In this document: positions 18,302 to 26,186 of the stretch, one piece after another
How positions within the stretch are numbered: position 1 is the stretch's first letter
Layout of the letters: every line of letters begins with the position of its first letter
NCBI RefSeq assembly: GCF_001748245.1
Contig: NZ_BDFO01000001.1
Span: 3,561,208 to 3,625,207 of the forward strand
Length of the DNA stretch: 64,000 bases
Reading direction: 5' to 3'
Source: Oligoflexus tunisiensis
GTDB taxonomy: Bacteria > Bdellovibrionota_B > Oligoflexia > Oligoflexales > Oligoflexaceae
Position numbers and translations under genes: made by a program
Notes under the pieces: model-generated
The model's database searches: none
What the model saw: the letters and a program-made list of their open reading frames with translations, nothing else
What the model was told of the DNA's origin: nothing

Positions 18302-19624
18302 ATGAAATCTCCTTTCTCATTGTTCGCGAAACCTCTGGTGTTAGCGGCTTTACTGGCTGGGTGCGGGGCCGGCACGGAAAATTCGGAAGTTAAAATGAAC
18401 GCCGTTACGAACGATGAAAACAATACAGTCGCCAGAATTCGCGATGGTGACACCATATTCTATGTTTACGTCACGAACCTTCCAGAGACTGGTGCAAAGA
18501 AGGGCTATCGCTTTGATTGCGATACGATACCCAAATTGCGCAGGTTGATTGCATCGACAGGCTTCCCGACGGATTTTCTGAATGCGACTCCCATCCATGA
18601 TTTTGATAGCCAGGAGACCATGGAACTTAAGCTGGATGAACAGCCCCTTCTGAGTTGCAATAACCCGGAAAAGACGTTTTATAAAGTCGAATTCCCTGAT
18701 AAAACACGCTATTTTTTCGCTGATAGCGCCAAATCCAGAACGCGCCTCTACAATATTGGCTGCCAGAGCCTTGCCGAGAACATGGGTTTCAAAACCGAAG
18801 CAGCCGTTGCAGTGACACCTGATTTCATCACGAATTTGAAAGTATTCTCAGCCGATGACGGTGATGATATCAGTTGCATTGAAGGATATGAGATAGGAGC
18901 CGGCCTCGCCTGGACCAGCGGCGCTGACACGACGCTGGTGCTGAACAAAGCGCAGCGACTGCCGCTTACGACGTTCGCAGCGAACAGGGTTGACGGAAGC
19001 TCAGCGACCTTGAGCTTGAAGAGAACCGGAACGTGTGACTGGGTGGAGAGTACACAGGTCAACGCAGCACTCCTCATAACCGGTCAAACTCCTTATGACT
19101 TTCAAGGAAAGGTGAGCTGTACCCTGGACATCACGGCAGAAGAAGGAACGCCCCAGGCCGAGAAAAAGACCCTTCATATCAAGGCTCAGCCTCTGCCTGT
19201 GGAAAGCAACGGTTGGATCAGGGATCCCAAGTCTGACACAGGCGTCGGGGGAGCCCCCGGTGAAGCGGGCGATGGCCTTTGCAATGGCAATGAACATTGC
19301 GTGTATCGGGACACACGGGGGCGCTTGTGGTCACGCGTGGATAACACGTATCGCAACTATGACCAGGCGCAAACCAATTGCTTCAAGCTTGTCTATGGCG
19401 GATACAGCGACTGGCGCCTGCCGACAGTGGACGAACTCAGACTGGCTTATCGCGACAAAATTTATGATCTGAAGGAACCTGGCAAGCTGGATATGTATTC
19501 CTATTCCTGGTCTGTCAATGCTGTGGAGAACGATCCTGCTCAGGCTTACTTCGTCAGTTTCTACACGGGTGAGGCGCTGAAGAAGGCCAAGACCACGTTG
19601 CTTATGCACCTCTGTATTCGATAA
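18302..19624 (+). CDS. Lipoprotein with DUF1566 C-terminal domain, family member B
   Basis: A 440-residue lipoprotein. AAGGA precedes the ATG at 18302 by a good spacing (a TTG six bases upstream is also in frame). Signal peptide ends LAALLAGC. The shared N-terminal region follows (ARIRDGDTIFYVYV, DEQPLLSC, RYFFAD, RLYNIGCQS, DDISCIEGYEIGAG, GTCDWVES, VSCTLDITAEEGT). The C-terminal domain is DUF1566-like: GDGLCNGNEHCVYRD, LWSRVD, YSDWRLPTVDELRLAY and a terminal LCIR. It is the first of three consecutive family members between the two Rhs genes. Probably an outer-membrane or surface binding protein. Confidence 0.8.
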   Translation: MKSPFSLFAKPLVLAALLAGCGAGTENSEVKMNAVTNDENNTVARIRDGDTIFYVYVTNLPETGAKKGYRFDCDTIPKLRRLIASTGFPTDFLNATPIHDFDSQETMELKLDEQPLLSCNNPEKTFYKVEFPDKTRYFFADSAKSRTRLYNIGCQSLAENMGFKTEAAVAVTPDFITNLKVFSADDGDDISCIEGYEIGAGLAWTSGADTTLVLNKAQRLPLTTFAANRVDGSSATLSLKRTGTCDWVESTQVNAALLITGQTPYDFQGKVSCTLDITAEEGTPQAEKKTLHIKAQPLPVESNGWIRDPKSDTGVGGAPGEAGDGLCNGNEHCVYRDTRGRLWSRVDNTYRNYDQAQTNCFKLVYGGYSDWRLPTVDELRLAYRDKIYDLKEPGKLDMYSYSWSVNAVENDPAQAYFVSFYTGEALKKAKTTLLMHLCIR

Positions 19625-19646
19625 GGGCTCGCTGGAGCTATCCTCC

Positions 19647-19678
19647 AGAGCGGGAACCCGACATGGCCCGCCCGCTCT
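19647..19678 (+). terminator. Inverted repeat downstream of lipoprotein B
   Basis: Perfect 8-base arms at 19647-19654 and 19671-19678 enclose 16 bases, 23 bp after the stop. A smaller CTGGAG/CTCCAG stem overlaps just upstream. The following bases are TAAAAAA, not a T-tract, so factor-independent termination on the plus strand is doubtful. Confidence 0.3.
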
Positions 19679-19826
19679 TAAAAAACTTAACCATATCCGC
19701 CGTCAACTGTCGCAAAAGGCCAACTGTTAACCCTTGCTTCGGGGGTGTTTAGATGGTATCGATAGGCCGTTTTGAATAACTGTATGCTCTGGACTACAGG
19801 CTCTGTCCGAATTTAAGGAAGATATC

Positions 19827-21623
19827 GTGCTGAAAATATCGCAGCTCATTCTTTTGTCTGCCCTTGCGTTCTCCTGCAACAGCGAATCGACCAGTGAATT
19901 GAAACGATCCGCCATTCCCAACGACCCCAATGTCCGCGTCGTTCGCGTTATGGATGGCTCTTTGATCAAGTTCGTGATGGTTTCTGGCAATAAGGGCTTC
20001 GAGCTTTCGTGCAGCGACCCTTTGGGACTGCTCCGGCTCGTGGATGCGACGGGCTTCCCCAGCATTCTCTTGAACGCCTATCCTCCCATTACCATGGACG
20101 CTGCTGCCGATCTGAAGATCGACCAACAGCCCAAGCTGACTTGTAAGTCGGACGACAAACTTTTGTATAAGGTTGATCTGGACGGGAAAACCAAATACTT
20201 CTTCGGTGCCAAGGGCTCGACCAAACTCTATATGTTTGGCTGTCAGGGTCTCGTCGACGCGATGGGTTTTGACCTCATGAAGGCCCATCCCCTCGACCCC
20301 ATGCTCATAGATGAAAATCCCATTTTCAATGTTTCCGACGAACAGGACCTGAATTGCCTTCAGGGCGTGGCGATCGGAAGCAAAGCGAGCTGGGATGCCG
20401 GAAAAGAAGGTTCCATGGTGGTCACCCCGGGGAAGGAAATCCCTGTGCTGACTTACGCGGCGAAAAACCCGAACGGCTTGAGCGCATCCTTGTCTTTAAC
20501 GAAAGAAGGGCAGTGCGACTGGCTCAATATAGTCAACCTGCCAAGCGCTCTGGTGATCAACGGCACAGTTCCCACGGAATTCATCGGACAAACTTGCAAG
20601 CTGACAGTGACCGCGGATGCCGGCACCATCGCTGAGGATTCCAAAAGCCTTCTGATCGAAACCTGTAAACCCAACACCATCAACGTCGGTGGCGTTTGCC
20701 AACCGATCGCATCCGTTCCGAAGGTTTTCAAATGGGCCGGTTCTGAAACAGTCTACACGCCCGGCGTTGACTTTGCCACGGGACAGGTGGGATTTCGCGC
20801 TGCCATGAGCCACGTTTTGAAAACCAACGATGGCGGGCAGACCTGGACCTATGCATTTGAAGGGCGGGCGGAAACGATGTCGTTCAGCAGCCCCACCGTG
20901 GGATGGTACTCGGGCGAGGCTAATGGGTTGGTCTATCGCACCACCGATGCTGGCGCAACATTTGAACCTATCGTCATTCCTCATAAAGTCATGTGGAAGC
21001 AACTCTTTGCTCCCTCTGAAAACAATGTTTGGGTGACTGGTTACTATAATCAGATGGTGCGGACTCAGGATAACGGCGCAAGCTGGACAGAGATCCGGCT
21101 GCCCATCTTCCCGAACTATGCCGTCCGCTCGCTCGAATTCGTATCAGCGTCGATTGTTTATCTGACTCTGCAGACCTCATCCGATGCCGATCATCCCAAC
21201 CAGGTCTGGCGTTCCCTGGATGCCGGGGAAACCTGGCAGCAGGTATTGGCGCTAGGCTATCAGGAACCTCCAACTGATATCCATGCACGGACTGCAAATC
21301 ATGCCTGGCTTGCCACGCAGGGGACGATTTATCGGACCGCAGATGGCGGCAAATCCTGGGAAAAGCCAAAGTTTATGCCTGTCATTGCCCAGGCAGAGCA
21401 GGTGGCATTTCATGACGAGAGAATCGGTTGGGCGGTGGTCCGCCTGCCAGAGGCGTCGCACAAGACGCTTCTTCTCACCCGGGACGGCGGGATCACCTGG
21501 TATCTCGCTCCCAATGCCAATATTGAAGGCATAAGTACCTTTGTTAATTTGAAAGCCTTCGGTCCTTCCCTTGTCGTTGGTTACGACGACCGCGGAAACA
21601 CCCTTCGAATCACAGCTGAATAA
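19827..21623 (+). CDS. Lipoprotein with YCF48/BNR-type beta-propeller C-terminus, family member C
   Basis: A 598-residue lipoprotein starting at a GTG with AAGGAA upstream; signal peptide ends LALAFSC-like (LSALAFSC). Residues 20-290 are the shared family region (VRVVRVMDGS, LLRLVDATGFPS, QQPKLTC, KYFFGAK, LYMFGCQGLVDAMGF, QDLNCLQGVAIG, GQCDWLN). The C-terminal 310 residues are a propeller of YCF48/BNR repeats with recurring Asp-box-like turns (TNDGGQTW, TTDAGATF, TQDNGASW, SLDAGETW, TADGGKSW, TRDGGITW), so six blades are visible. Such propellers often bind glycans or proteins. It sits between the DUF1566 member and a second propeller member, in tandem. Confidence 0.82.
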   Translation: MLKISQLILLSALAFSCNSESTSELKRSAIPNDPNVRVVRVMDGSLIKFVMVSGNKGFELSCSDPLGLLRLVDATGFPSILLNAYPPITMDAAADLKIDQQPKLTCKSDDKLLYKVDLDGKTKYFFGAKGSTKLYMFGCQGLVDAMGFDLMKAHPLDPMLIDENPIFNVSDEQDLNCLQGVAIGSKASWDAGKEGSMVVTPGKEIPVLTYAAKNPNGLSASLSLTKEGQCDWLNIVNLPSALVINGTVPTEFIGQTCKLTVTADAGTIAEDSKSLLIETCKPNTINVGGVCQPIASVPKVFKWAGSETVYTPGVDFATGQVGFRAAMSHVLKTNDGGQTWTYAFEGRAETMSFSSPTVGWYSGEANGLVYRTTDAGATFEPIVIPHKVMWKQLFAPSENNVWVTGYYNQMVRTQDNGASWTEIRLPIFPNYAVRSLEFVSASIVYLTLQTSSDADHPNQVWRSLDAGETWQQVLALGYQEPPTDIHARTANHAWLATQGTIYRTADGGKSWEKPKFMPVIAQAEQVAFHDERIGWAVVRLPEASHKTLLLTRDGGITWYLAPNANIEGISTFVNLKAFGPSLVVGYDDRGNTLRITAE

Positions 21624-21774
21624 CGGCTGACTTCGGCGCGTCACAGAACGGGGGCATTGTCGGGCATGAAGAATACTTAACTTTTTTTCATGCTTCTGCA
21701 ACAAACCCCTGCCTTCCGCATCCGAGTCCTTGCCGTGTGACCCACTTTACATTCGAGTCGTCAGGAGATTATGC

Positions 21775-23598
21775 GTGTTCAACAAGAAAGACCTCTATGG
21801 ATTAGGCCTGGTTACTGCTCTCGTATCAGCATGCAGTGCCACGCCCGGTGACAGTACGCTGTCCCAAAATGCCAAAGCTGAAGATCCCAACACCACCGTC
21901 ATCCGGGTGCGTGATAACGATTTGACGCGGTTTGTCATGGTCTCCAACGGCAAAGGTTATGAGCTAACCTGTAAGAACCCTATTGGTCTCCTCAAGCTGG
22001 TGGACGCCACGGGATTTCCCAGCAGCCTTCTTAGCAATTACCCTGCGAAATCCATCGATAGTGAAGAAGTTTTGGCTTTGAAAATTGATGAACAGCCGAA
22101 GCTCGACTGCGAAGTCGGCCCGCGCATTCTCTATAAATCCAATCTCGGCGGCCAGGATAAGTATTTCTTCGGTGAAAAGCGCGGCTCCAACACACTGTTC
22201 ATGTTTGGCTGCCAGGCTCTGGCCGACGCCATGGGTTTTGACCTGAGCAAGGCCCGGGTCCTGGATCCCACCTTGATCGAAGATGAAATTTTCGACGCCA
22301 GCGACGCCAATGATATCAACTGTCTTTCGGGTGTTGCCATCGGCGCCAAGCCTCGTTGGGACCTTGGCGAAGACAAGCAAGTCTTCGTTGCCCCCAAGCA
22401 GAAAATTCCAACCTATTCGTTCAGCGTTCGGAATCCAAATGGTACCCAGGCGCCATTGACCATTAGCACGGAAGGTGCCTGCGAGTGGATCCAACCGACC
22501 CAGCTTCCTACCGTTCTGCTTATTAACGGTGAAGTGCCTCTATCCTTCCGCGGCCAGCAATGCAAAGTCACCATCACGGCATCTGCTGGTACTGTGACAG
22601 AAGACAAGAGAACTCTGGAGTTCAAGAGCTGTGCGAATAACGCCATCCTGAGCGCGAATGGCCAGTGCCATACCCTTGTGAATCGTCTGACCGTGAACTC
22701 CAGTCCTGCGGATAAGGATGGTGTGATCTTCTCGCCAGCGTTGGACATGGCTGACGCGCAAACAGGCTGGTTTGTCGGGATGATTGAGAACGATGGCATT
22801 GTTTTTGGAACCCGGGACGGTATTACCTGGAGTCAGCAGCTTAAGATCCCTGAGTCCATCGACGACGTGGCTGCCGTGAACAAGGACATTGTGTGGGTGG
22901 CAGGTGGCCAAGGCTACGTTGGCAAAACCCTCGATGGTGGCAAAACCTGGACGGATGTGAGGACGGGGTCGAACGAATTCACTCCTTTCATTACAGCAGT
23001 TGACGCGGACCACGCCTGGGCAGCCACCTATAAAGACGTGTATCAAACCGTGAACGGTGGGCAGACCTGGAGCAAACTTAACGCTCCGGCCGGCGTCGGC
23101 TTTGGAAATATCAACGAAATTCGTTTTGCTGACCAGACCAACGGCTATGTCTTGACTTCAATCGGCATCACCGCTCAGGTCACCCTCTATGTAACGAATG
23201 ATGGCGGCCTCAGCTGGCGTTCACTGCAGATTCCCCATAACCCTCCAGCCAACAGCGCGATGGAATTCCTGTCCATGCATGTGCTCGATGCCAACGTAAT
23301 CTCACTGGTCTCGTCCTCAGGCTATATCTACCGTTCGGAAGATGGCGGCCTTACGTTCAGCCAGTCAAAGGTTTTCAGCGGCAACGAAACCATCGGCTGC
23401 TTGAACTTTGTCGATGCCCAGACGGGTTTCCTGGCCTTGGGCAATCGCATCCTCTCCAGCCGTGACGGCGGACGCAGCTGGGGTCAAATCCTGACCGCGG
23501 ACAATGCTGATAATCTCGCTGTTTGCGACTTCGTGGACCCCTCGAATGGGTGGTTCATCAACAACTGGGGCACTGTCACCAAGGCATCTGCGCTTTAA
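21775..23598 (+). CDS. Lipoprotein with YCF48/BNR-type beta-propeller C-terminus, family member D
   Basis: A 607-residue lipoprotein. The frame is open from 21730, but the GTG at 21775 has AGGAG seven bases upstream and directly begins a signal peptide with a good lipobox (LVSAC). The shared region reads NTTVIRVRDND, LLKLVDATGFPSSLL, DEQPKLDC, KYFFGEK, LFMFGCQALADAMGF, NDINCLSGVAIGA, GACEWIQP. The C-terminal part carries Asp-box-like blades (TLDGGKTW, TVNGGQTW, TNDGGLSW, SEDGGLTF, SRDGGRSW). It is the closest paralogue of the preceding gene and precedes the helical-protein genes by 24 bp. Likely surface exposed; the ligand is unknown. Confidence 0.82.
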   Translation: MFNKKDLYGLGLVTALVSACSATPGDSTLSQNAKAEDPNTTVIRVRDNDLTRFVMVSNGKGYELTCKNPIGLLKLVDATGFPSSLLSNYPAKSIDSEEVLALKIDEQPKLDCEVGPRILYKSNLGGQDKYFFGEKRGSNTLFMFGCQALADAMGFDLSKARVLDPTLIEDEIFDASDANDINCLSGVAIGAKPRWDLGEDKQVFVAPKQKIPTYSFSVRNPNGTQAPLTISTEGACEWIQPTQLPTVLLINGEVPLSFRGQQCKVTITASAGTVTEDKRTLEFKSCANNAILSANGQCHTLVNRLTVNSSPADKDGVIFSPALDMADAQTGWFVGMIENDGIVFGTRDGITWSQQLKIPESIDDVAAVNKDIVWVAGGQGYVGKTLDGGKTWTDVRTGSNEFTPFITAVDADHAWAATYKDVYQTVNGGQTWSKLNAPAGVGFGNINEIRFADQTNGYVLTSIGITAQVTLYVTNDGGLSWRSLQIPHNPPANSAMEFLSMHVLDANVISLVSSSGYIYRSEDGGLTFSQSKVFSGNETIGCLNFVDAQTGFLALGNRILSSRDGGRSWGQILTADNADNLAVCDFVDPSNGWFINNWGTVTKASAL

Positions 23599-23622
23599 TT
23601 GTTTAACTATAGGTTAGAGACC

Positions 23623-24783
23623 ATGATGAAAACGCTGAAGAACTTAAGCCTCGCTCTCCTTTGTCTGGGAGGAATCGGCGAGGTTCGGGCGGCCGCTGAG
23701 CAGTTCTGCACGAGTAGCTATCTGTCCAGCTGCGCGTCTCTGAGTGATGAGGCCTGCTTGATTAAGTATCACGCCTGCGGTGAGTATGATGCAATCATAC
23801 AACACTTCGCAGCGGAAGATTCCAGTAGTCTGGCGGTCGCGCGCTATTTCAAAGGCGTTTCTTATCATGGTCTCTATGTCCGCAATCGAGCCAAGAGCTT
23901 GCAATGTCAGTTCGCAAAGTTGGCCCGAACGGAATTGGCTGCCTACCTCTACCTGATGAAGGATAAGGGTCTGCAGAATCCTGTTGACTTCGACAGGGTT
24001 TACCTGGCCTCGAAAATTATTGATGGCCTGCGGACTGTTACGGGCTGTCTTGAGAACGGCGTAACCGAGGATGAAATACGATTCCGTGTGGCGGACTATG
24101 CGGACAAACGTTTGAAGTCCCTCTTTATCGGTGGGTCTTCGGATGATGCCCTGGGCATGGCTATCCAGAATACCAAGTCCAATCTTCAGACGACCATCAG
24201 CGGCTTTGTCACCAAAGCCGTCAAACTCGAAACCCAGGTGGAATTGCGGGCTACGGCCCTGGTCGCCTCGCAGGAGCGCCTGGGTTTGATAGCCAAGGCC
24301 TTTGATGAGGCATTGGGTACGACCAGTATCACCCGGAATGGGAAAGGCGATGTGAATGGCTTGGGCTTTCAGCTCGATGCGTCGCGCGGCCTGATTCAGG
24401 CTCAAAACAAGTCTGGTGCCTGGAGAGAGAAGGTCGGTTCTGTCGAGCGGGAGCTCCTGGCTGCCTTCGATGGTATGAATATCAACGACTATGAGAAAGC
24501 TCGTCAAAATTTTGTGATCCGCGGACGCTATACGCGGGACGAAGCCACAAGTCACCTCAACCTGAATACCAGGATCACACAGCCGAGCGCATTGGCGTCG
24601 ATCAAGACCGAGATCCAGAATCCTCTGGATGCCAATGGACCAGCGGCGGCCATATCCCGAATTGAAAAAAGCCTCCGTGAATCGGCCAACGGCGCGGCGG
24701 AGTGTGCCTTCTATAGTCCCTGGTTTTGCCAGGAAACCAATGAAATGATGCGGGCGATCCCGAACACTGGAGCATTCCCATGA
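23623..24783 (+). CDS. Exported helical protein, unknown function
   Basis: A 386-residue protein. The TTG-initiated frame opens at 23599, but the ATG pair at 23623/23626 begins a Sec signal peptide (LSLALLCLGG...VRA-AAEQ). The mature N-terminus is Cys-rich (FCTSS, SSCASL, EACLIKYHACGEY), followed by a helical region with ELAAYLYLMKDKGLQNPV that resembles ELSLHLYLNREAGYQAPV in the next gene. The rest is long amphipathic helix, ending with a small Cys-containing tail (AECAFYSPWFCQE). The stop overlaps the next start by 4 bp (ATGA). It belongs to an apparent operon running to the second Rhs gene. No known domain recognised. Confidence 0.75.
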   Translation: MMKTLKNLSLALLCLGGIGEVRAAAEQFCTSSYLSSCASLSDEACLIKYHACGEYDAIIQHFAAEDSSSLAVARYFKGVSYHGLYVRNRAKSLQCQFAKLARTELAAYLYLMKDKGLQNPVDFDRVYLASKIIDGLRTVTGCLENGVTEDEIRFRVADYADKRLKSLFIGGSSDDALGMAIQNTKSNLQTTISGFVTKAVKLETQVELRATALVASQERLGLIAKAFDEALGTTSITRNGKGDVNGLGFQLDASRGLIQAQNKSGAWREKVGSVERELLAAFDGMNINDYEKARQNFVIRGRYTRDEATSHLNLNTRITQPSALASIKTEIQNPLDANGPAAAISRIEKSLRESANGAAECAFYSPWFCQETNEMMRAIPNTGAFP

Positions 24784-26168
24784 CAGCAAGGTTTTTGAAA
24801 TCCTCAGGATCGCGTCTGGCGCTCTGGCCATGGGTTGGTGTGGGGCTCCTGGCGTCTTCCATGGCTATGGCCTTCAATGGACGTTATACCTTCAGCGATC
24901 TCGATGTCTTTTGGAAGAATACCCTCAAAGGTGAGCAAGGCCCACAAATTGATCTTTATCGATCTGTCCTGTCTGATATGGATAGCGTGCCAGTCGACCA
25001 AAGATCCCGGCAGGAAGGGGCCTGGCAAAAAGATCAGGACACTGTGGTCAAGGTGCCCTATTTTGTTGAAGCCTTGCCCTCAGATGCAGCGGCGGATGTG
25101 GCTCGCCGTGAGCTCAGCCTGCATCTCTATCTGAATCGCGAAGCCGGATACCAGGCACCCGTACCCGCAACGCCCGCCGAACTTTTGGCTTCCAAAACCC
25201 TGGTGAGAAGGCAGCAGGCAACGCTGGCGAGTCGCCGGCAGCAGGCAGCATATGAGCTTTTCGTCCTTAAAGTGATTCGATACCGTGAAGGCGGCACCCT
25301 GGGTCAGAAATGTCAGGCCTTGGAAGAGGCTGAGCGCTATCTGAAAATCGGCGATAGTCAGGTCGGCGGTGATGCCACAACTGTCGATGCCGCCAGCCTG
25401 AAAACTTATGCGGATAACCTGGCCAATCGTTACAACGCTGAACTCGACAGCAAATGGGTATGTCTGGCGAAACCTGCTCAGGATCGGGCCGAATCGCTGG
25501 CCCGTATTGAAACTCAGGTGAACGGCCGCATTGTGGCTTCACTCGAGAAGGAATCCAATCAAACTTTGGCTCCTATTCAAACGATGGTAGCGGAAACCTT
25601 CGAACCCATCCTGAACCGCGTTTATATGATCGATCCCTTGACTGGCCCCCTGCTTCAGTTGGAGCAGGACGTTCGAGCAGCCGGTGCGAGTCTTACGATG
25701 GTAAACGAGGATCTCTTCAAGGTCCAGGGGATGATGCCCGAGCTGGATAAGATCAACTTCGATCTGATCCGCAAGACGGCCAAGGTTTCGTTCATACCAG
25801 AGGCGATTGAAAAAGTAAGCGCGAAGCAAAAGATGCTGAACGATTTCACGCGCCAGTTCCTTGTGAATCTTGAAAAATTGCAGGATCTCGTCCCGGTAGC
25901 CGACAAATCGCAGATTGCGTCCTGCTCAGGATTGAGTCAGGAGTTCGATCGTGCTCTTCCCAAAACTCCAACGACCTGGGGGGCTCAGTCGGTCTATCCG
26001 GGACTGGGAGCAACCGACGTTCTCTTGACCAAACTCGATAGCTGCCTGAGCCAGTCGCGCGAATACCTGCAGAAACTCAATCAAAAGAACAGCCAGGAAA
26101 AGATGCTTGAAGTATTTGCCAAATATCTGGAAGCGCTGACCCAGGAAATCATTCGCGTATCGAACTAA
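24780..26168 (+). CDS. Exported helical/coiled-coil protein, unknown function
   Basis: A 462-residue protein with an N-terminal signal peptide (WPWVGVGLLASSMAMA-FN). It is almost entirely helical, with heptad-like stretches around residues 220-390. Its block RRELSLHLYLNREAGYQAP matches the corresponding block of the preceding gene, so the two are distant paralogues. Four cysteines in the mature protein (GQKCQAL, KWVCLAK, IASCSGL, DSCLSQS) could form disulfides. Translationally coupled to the upstream gene (ATGA) and 18 bp from the downstream 1273-residue coiled-coil protein. A periplasmic scaffold or chaperone role for the adjacent large proteins is plausible but unsupported by any motif. Confidence 0.75.
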   Translation: MTARFLKSSGSRLALWPWVGVGLLASSMAMAFNGRYTFSDLDVFWKNTLKGEQGPQIDLYRSVLSDMDSVPVDQRSRQEGAWQKDQDTVVKVPYFVEALPSDAAADVARRELSLHLYLNREAGYQAPVPATPAELLASKTLVRRQQATLASRRQQAAYELFVLKVIRYREGGTLGQKCQALEEAERYLKIGDSQVGGDATTVDAASLKTYADNLANRYNAELDSKWVCLAKPAQDRAESLARIETQVNGRIVASLEKESNQTLAPIQTMVAETFEPILNRVYMIDPLTGPLLQLEQDVRAAGASLTMVNEDLFKVQGMMPELDKINFDLIRKTAKVSFIPEAIEKVSAKQKMLNDFTRQFLVNLEKLQDLVPVADKSQIASCSGLSQEFDRALPKTPTTWGAQSVYPGLGATDVLLTKLDSCLSQSREYLQKLNQKNSQEKMLEVFAKYLEALTQEIIRVSN

Positions 26169-26186
26169 AAGGACAGGAAACGAGAT

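Noticed and set aside
18130..18456. Minus-strand frame of 108 codons overlapping the start of lipoprotein B
   Set aside because: Its only start codon lies inside the signal-peptide coding region of a well-supported gene, with no ribosome binding site. The 3' half is noted as a possible remnant only.
23644..24831. Minus-strand frame of 395 codons opposite the exported helical protein
   Set aside because: No start signal or recognisable domain. The plus strand has a signal peptide and operon overlap.
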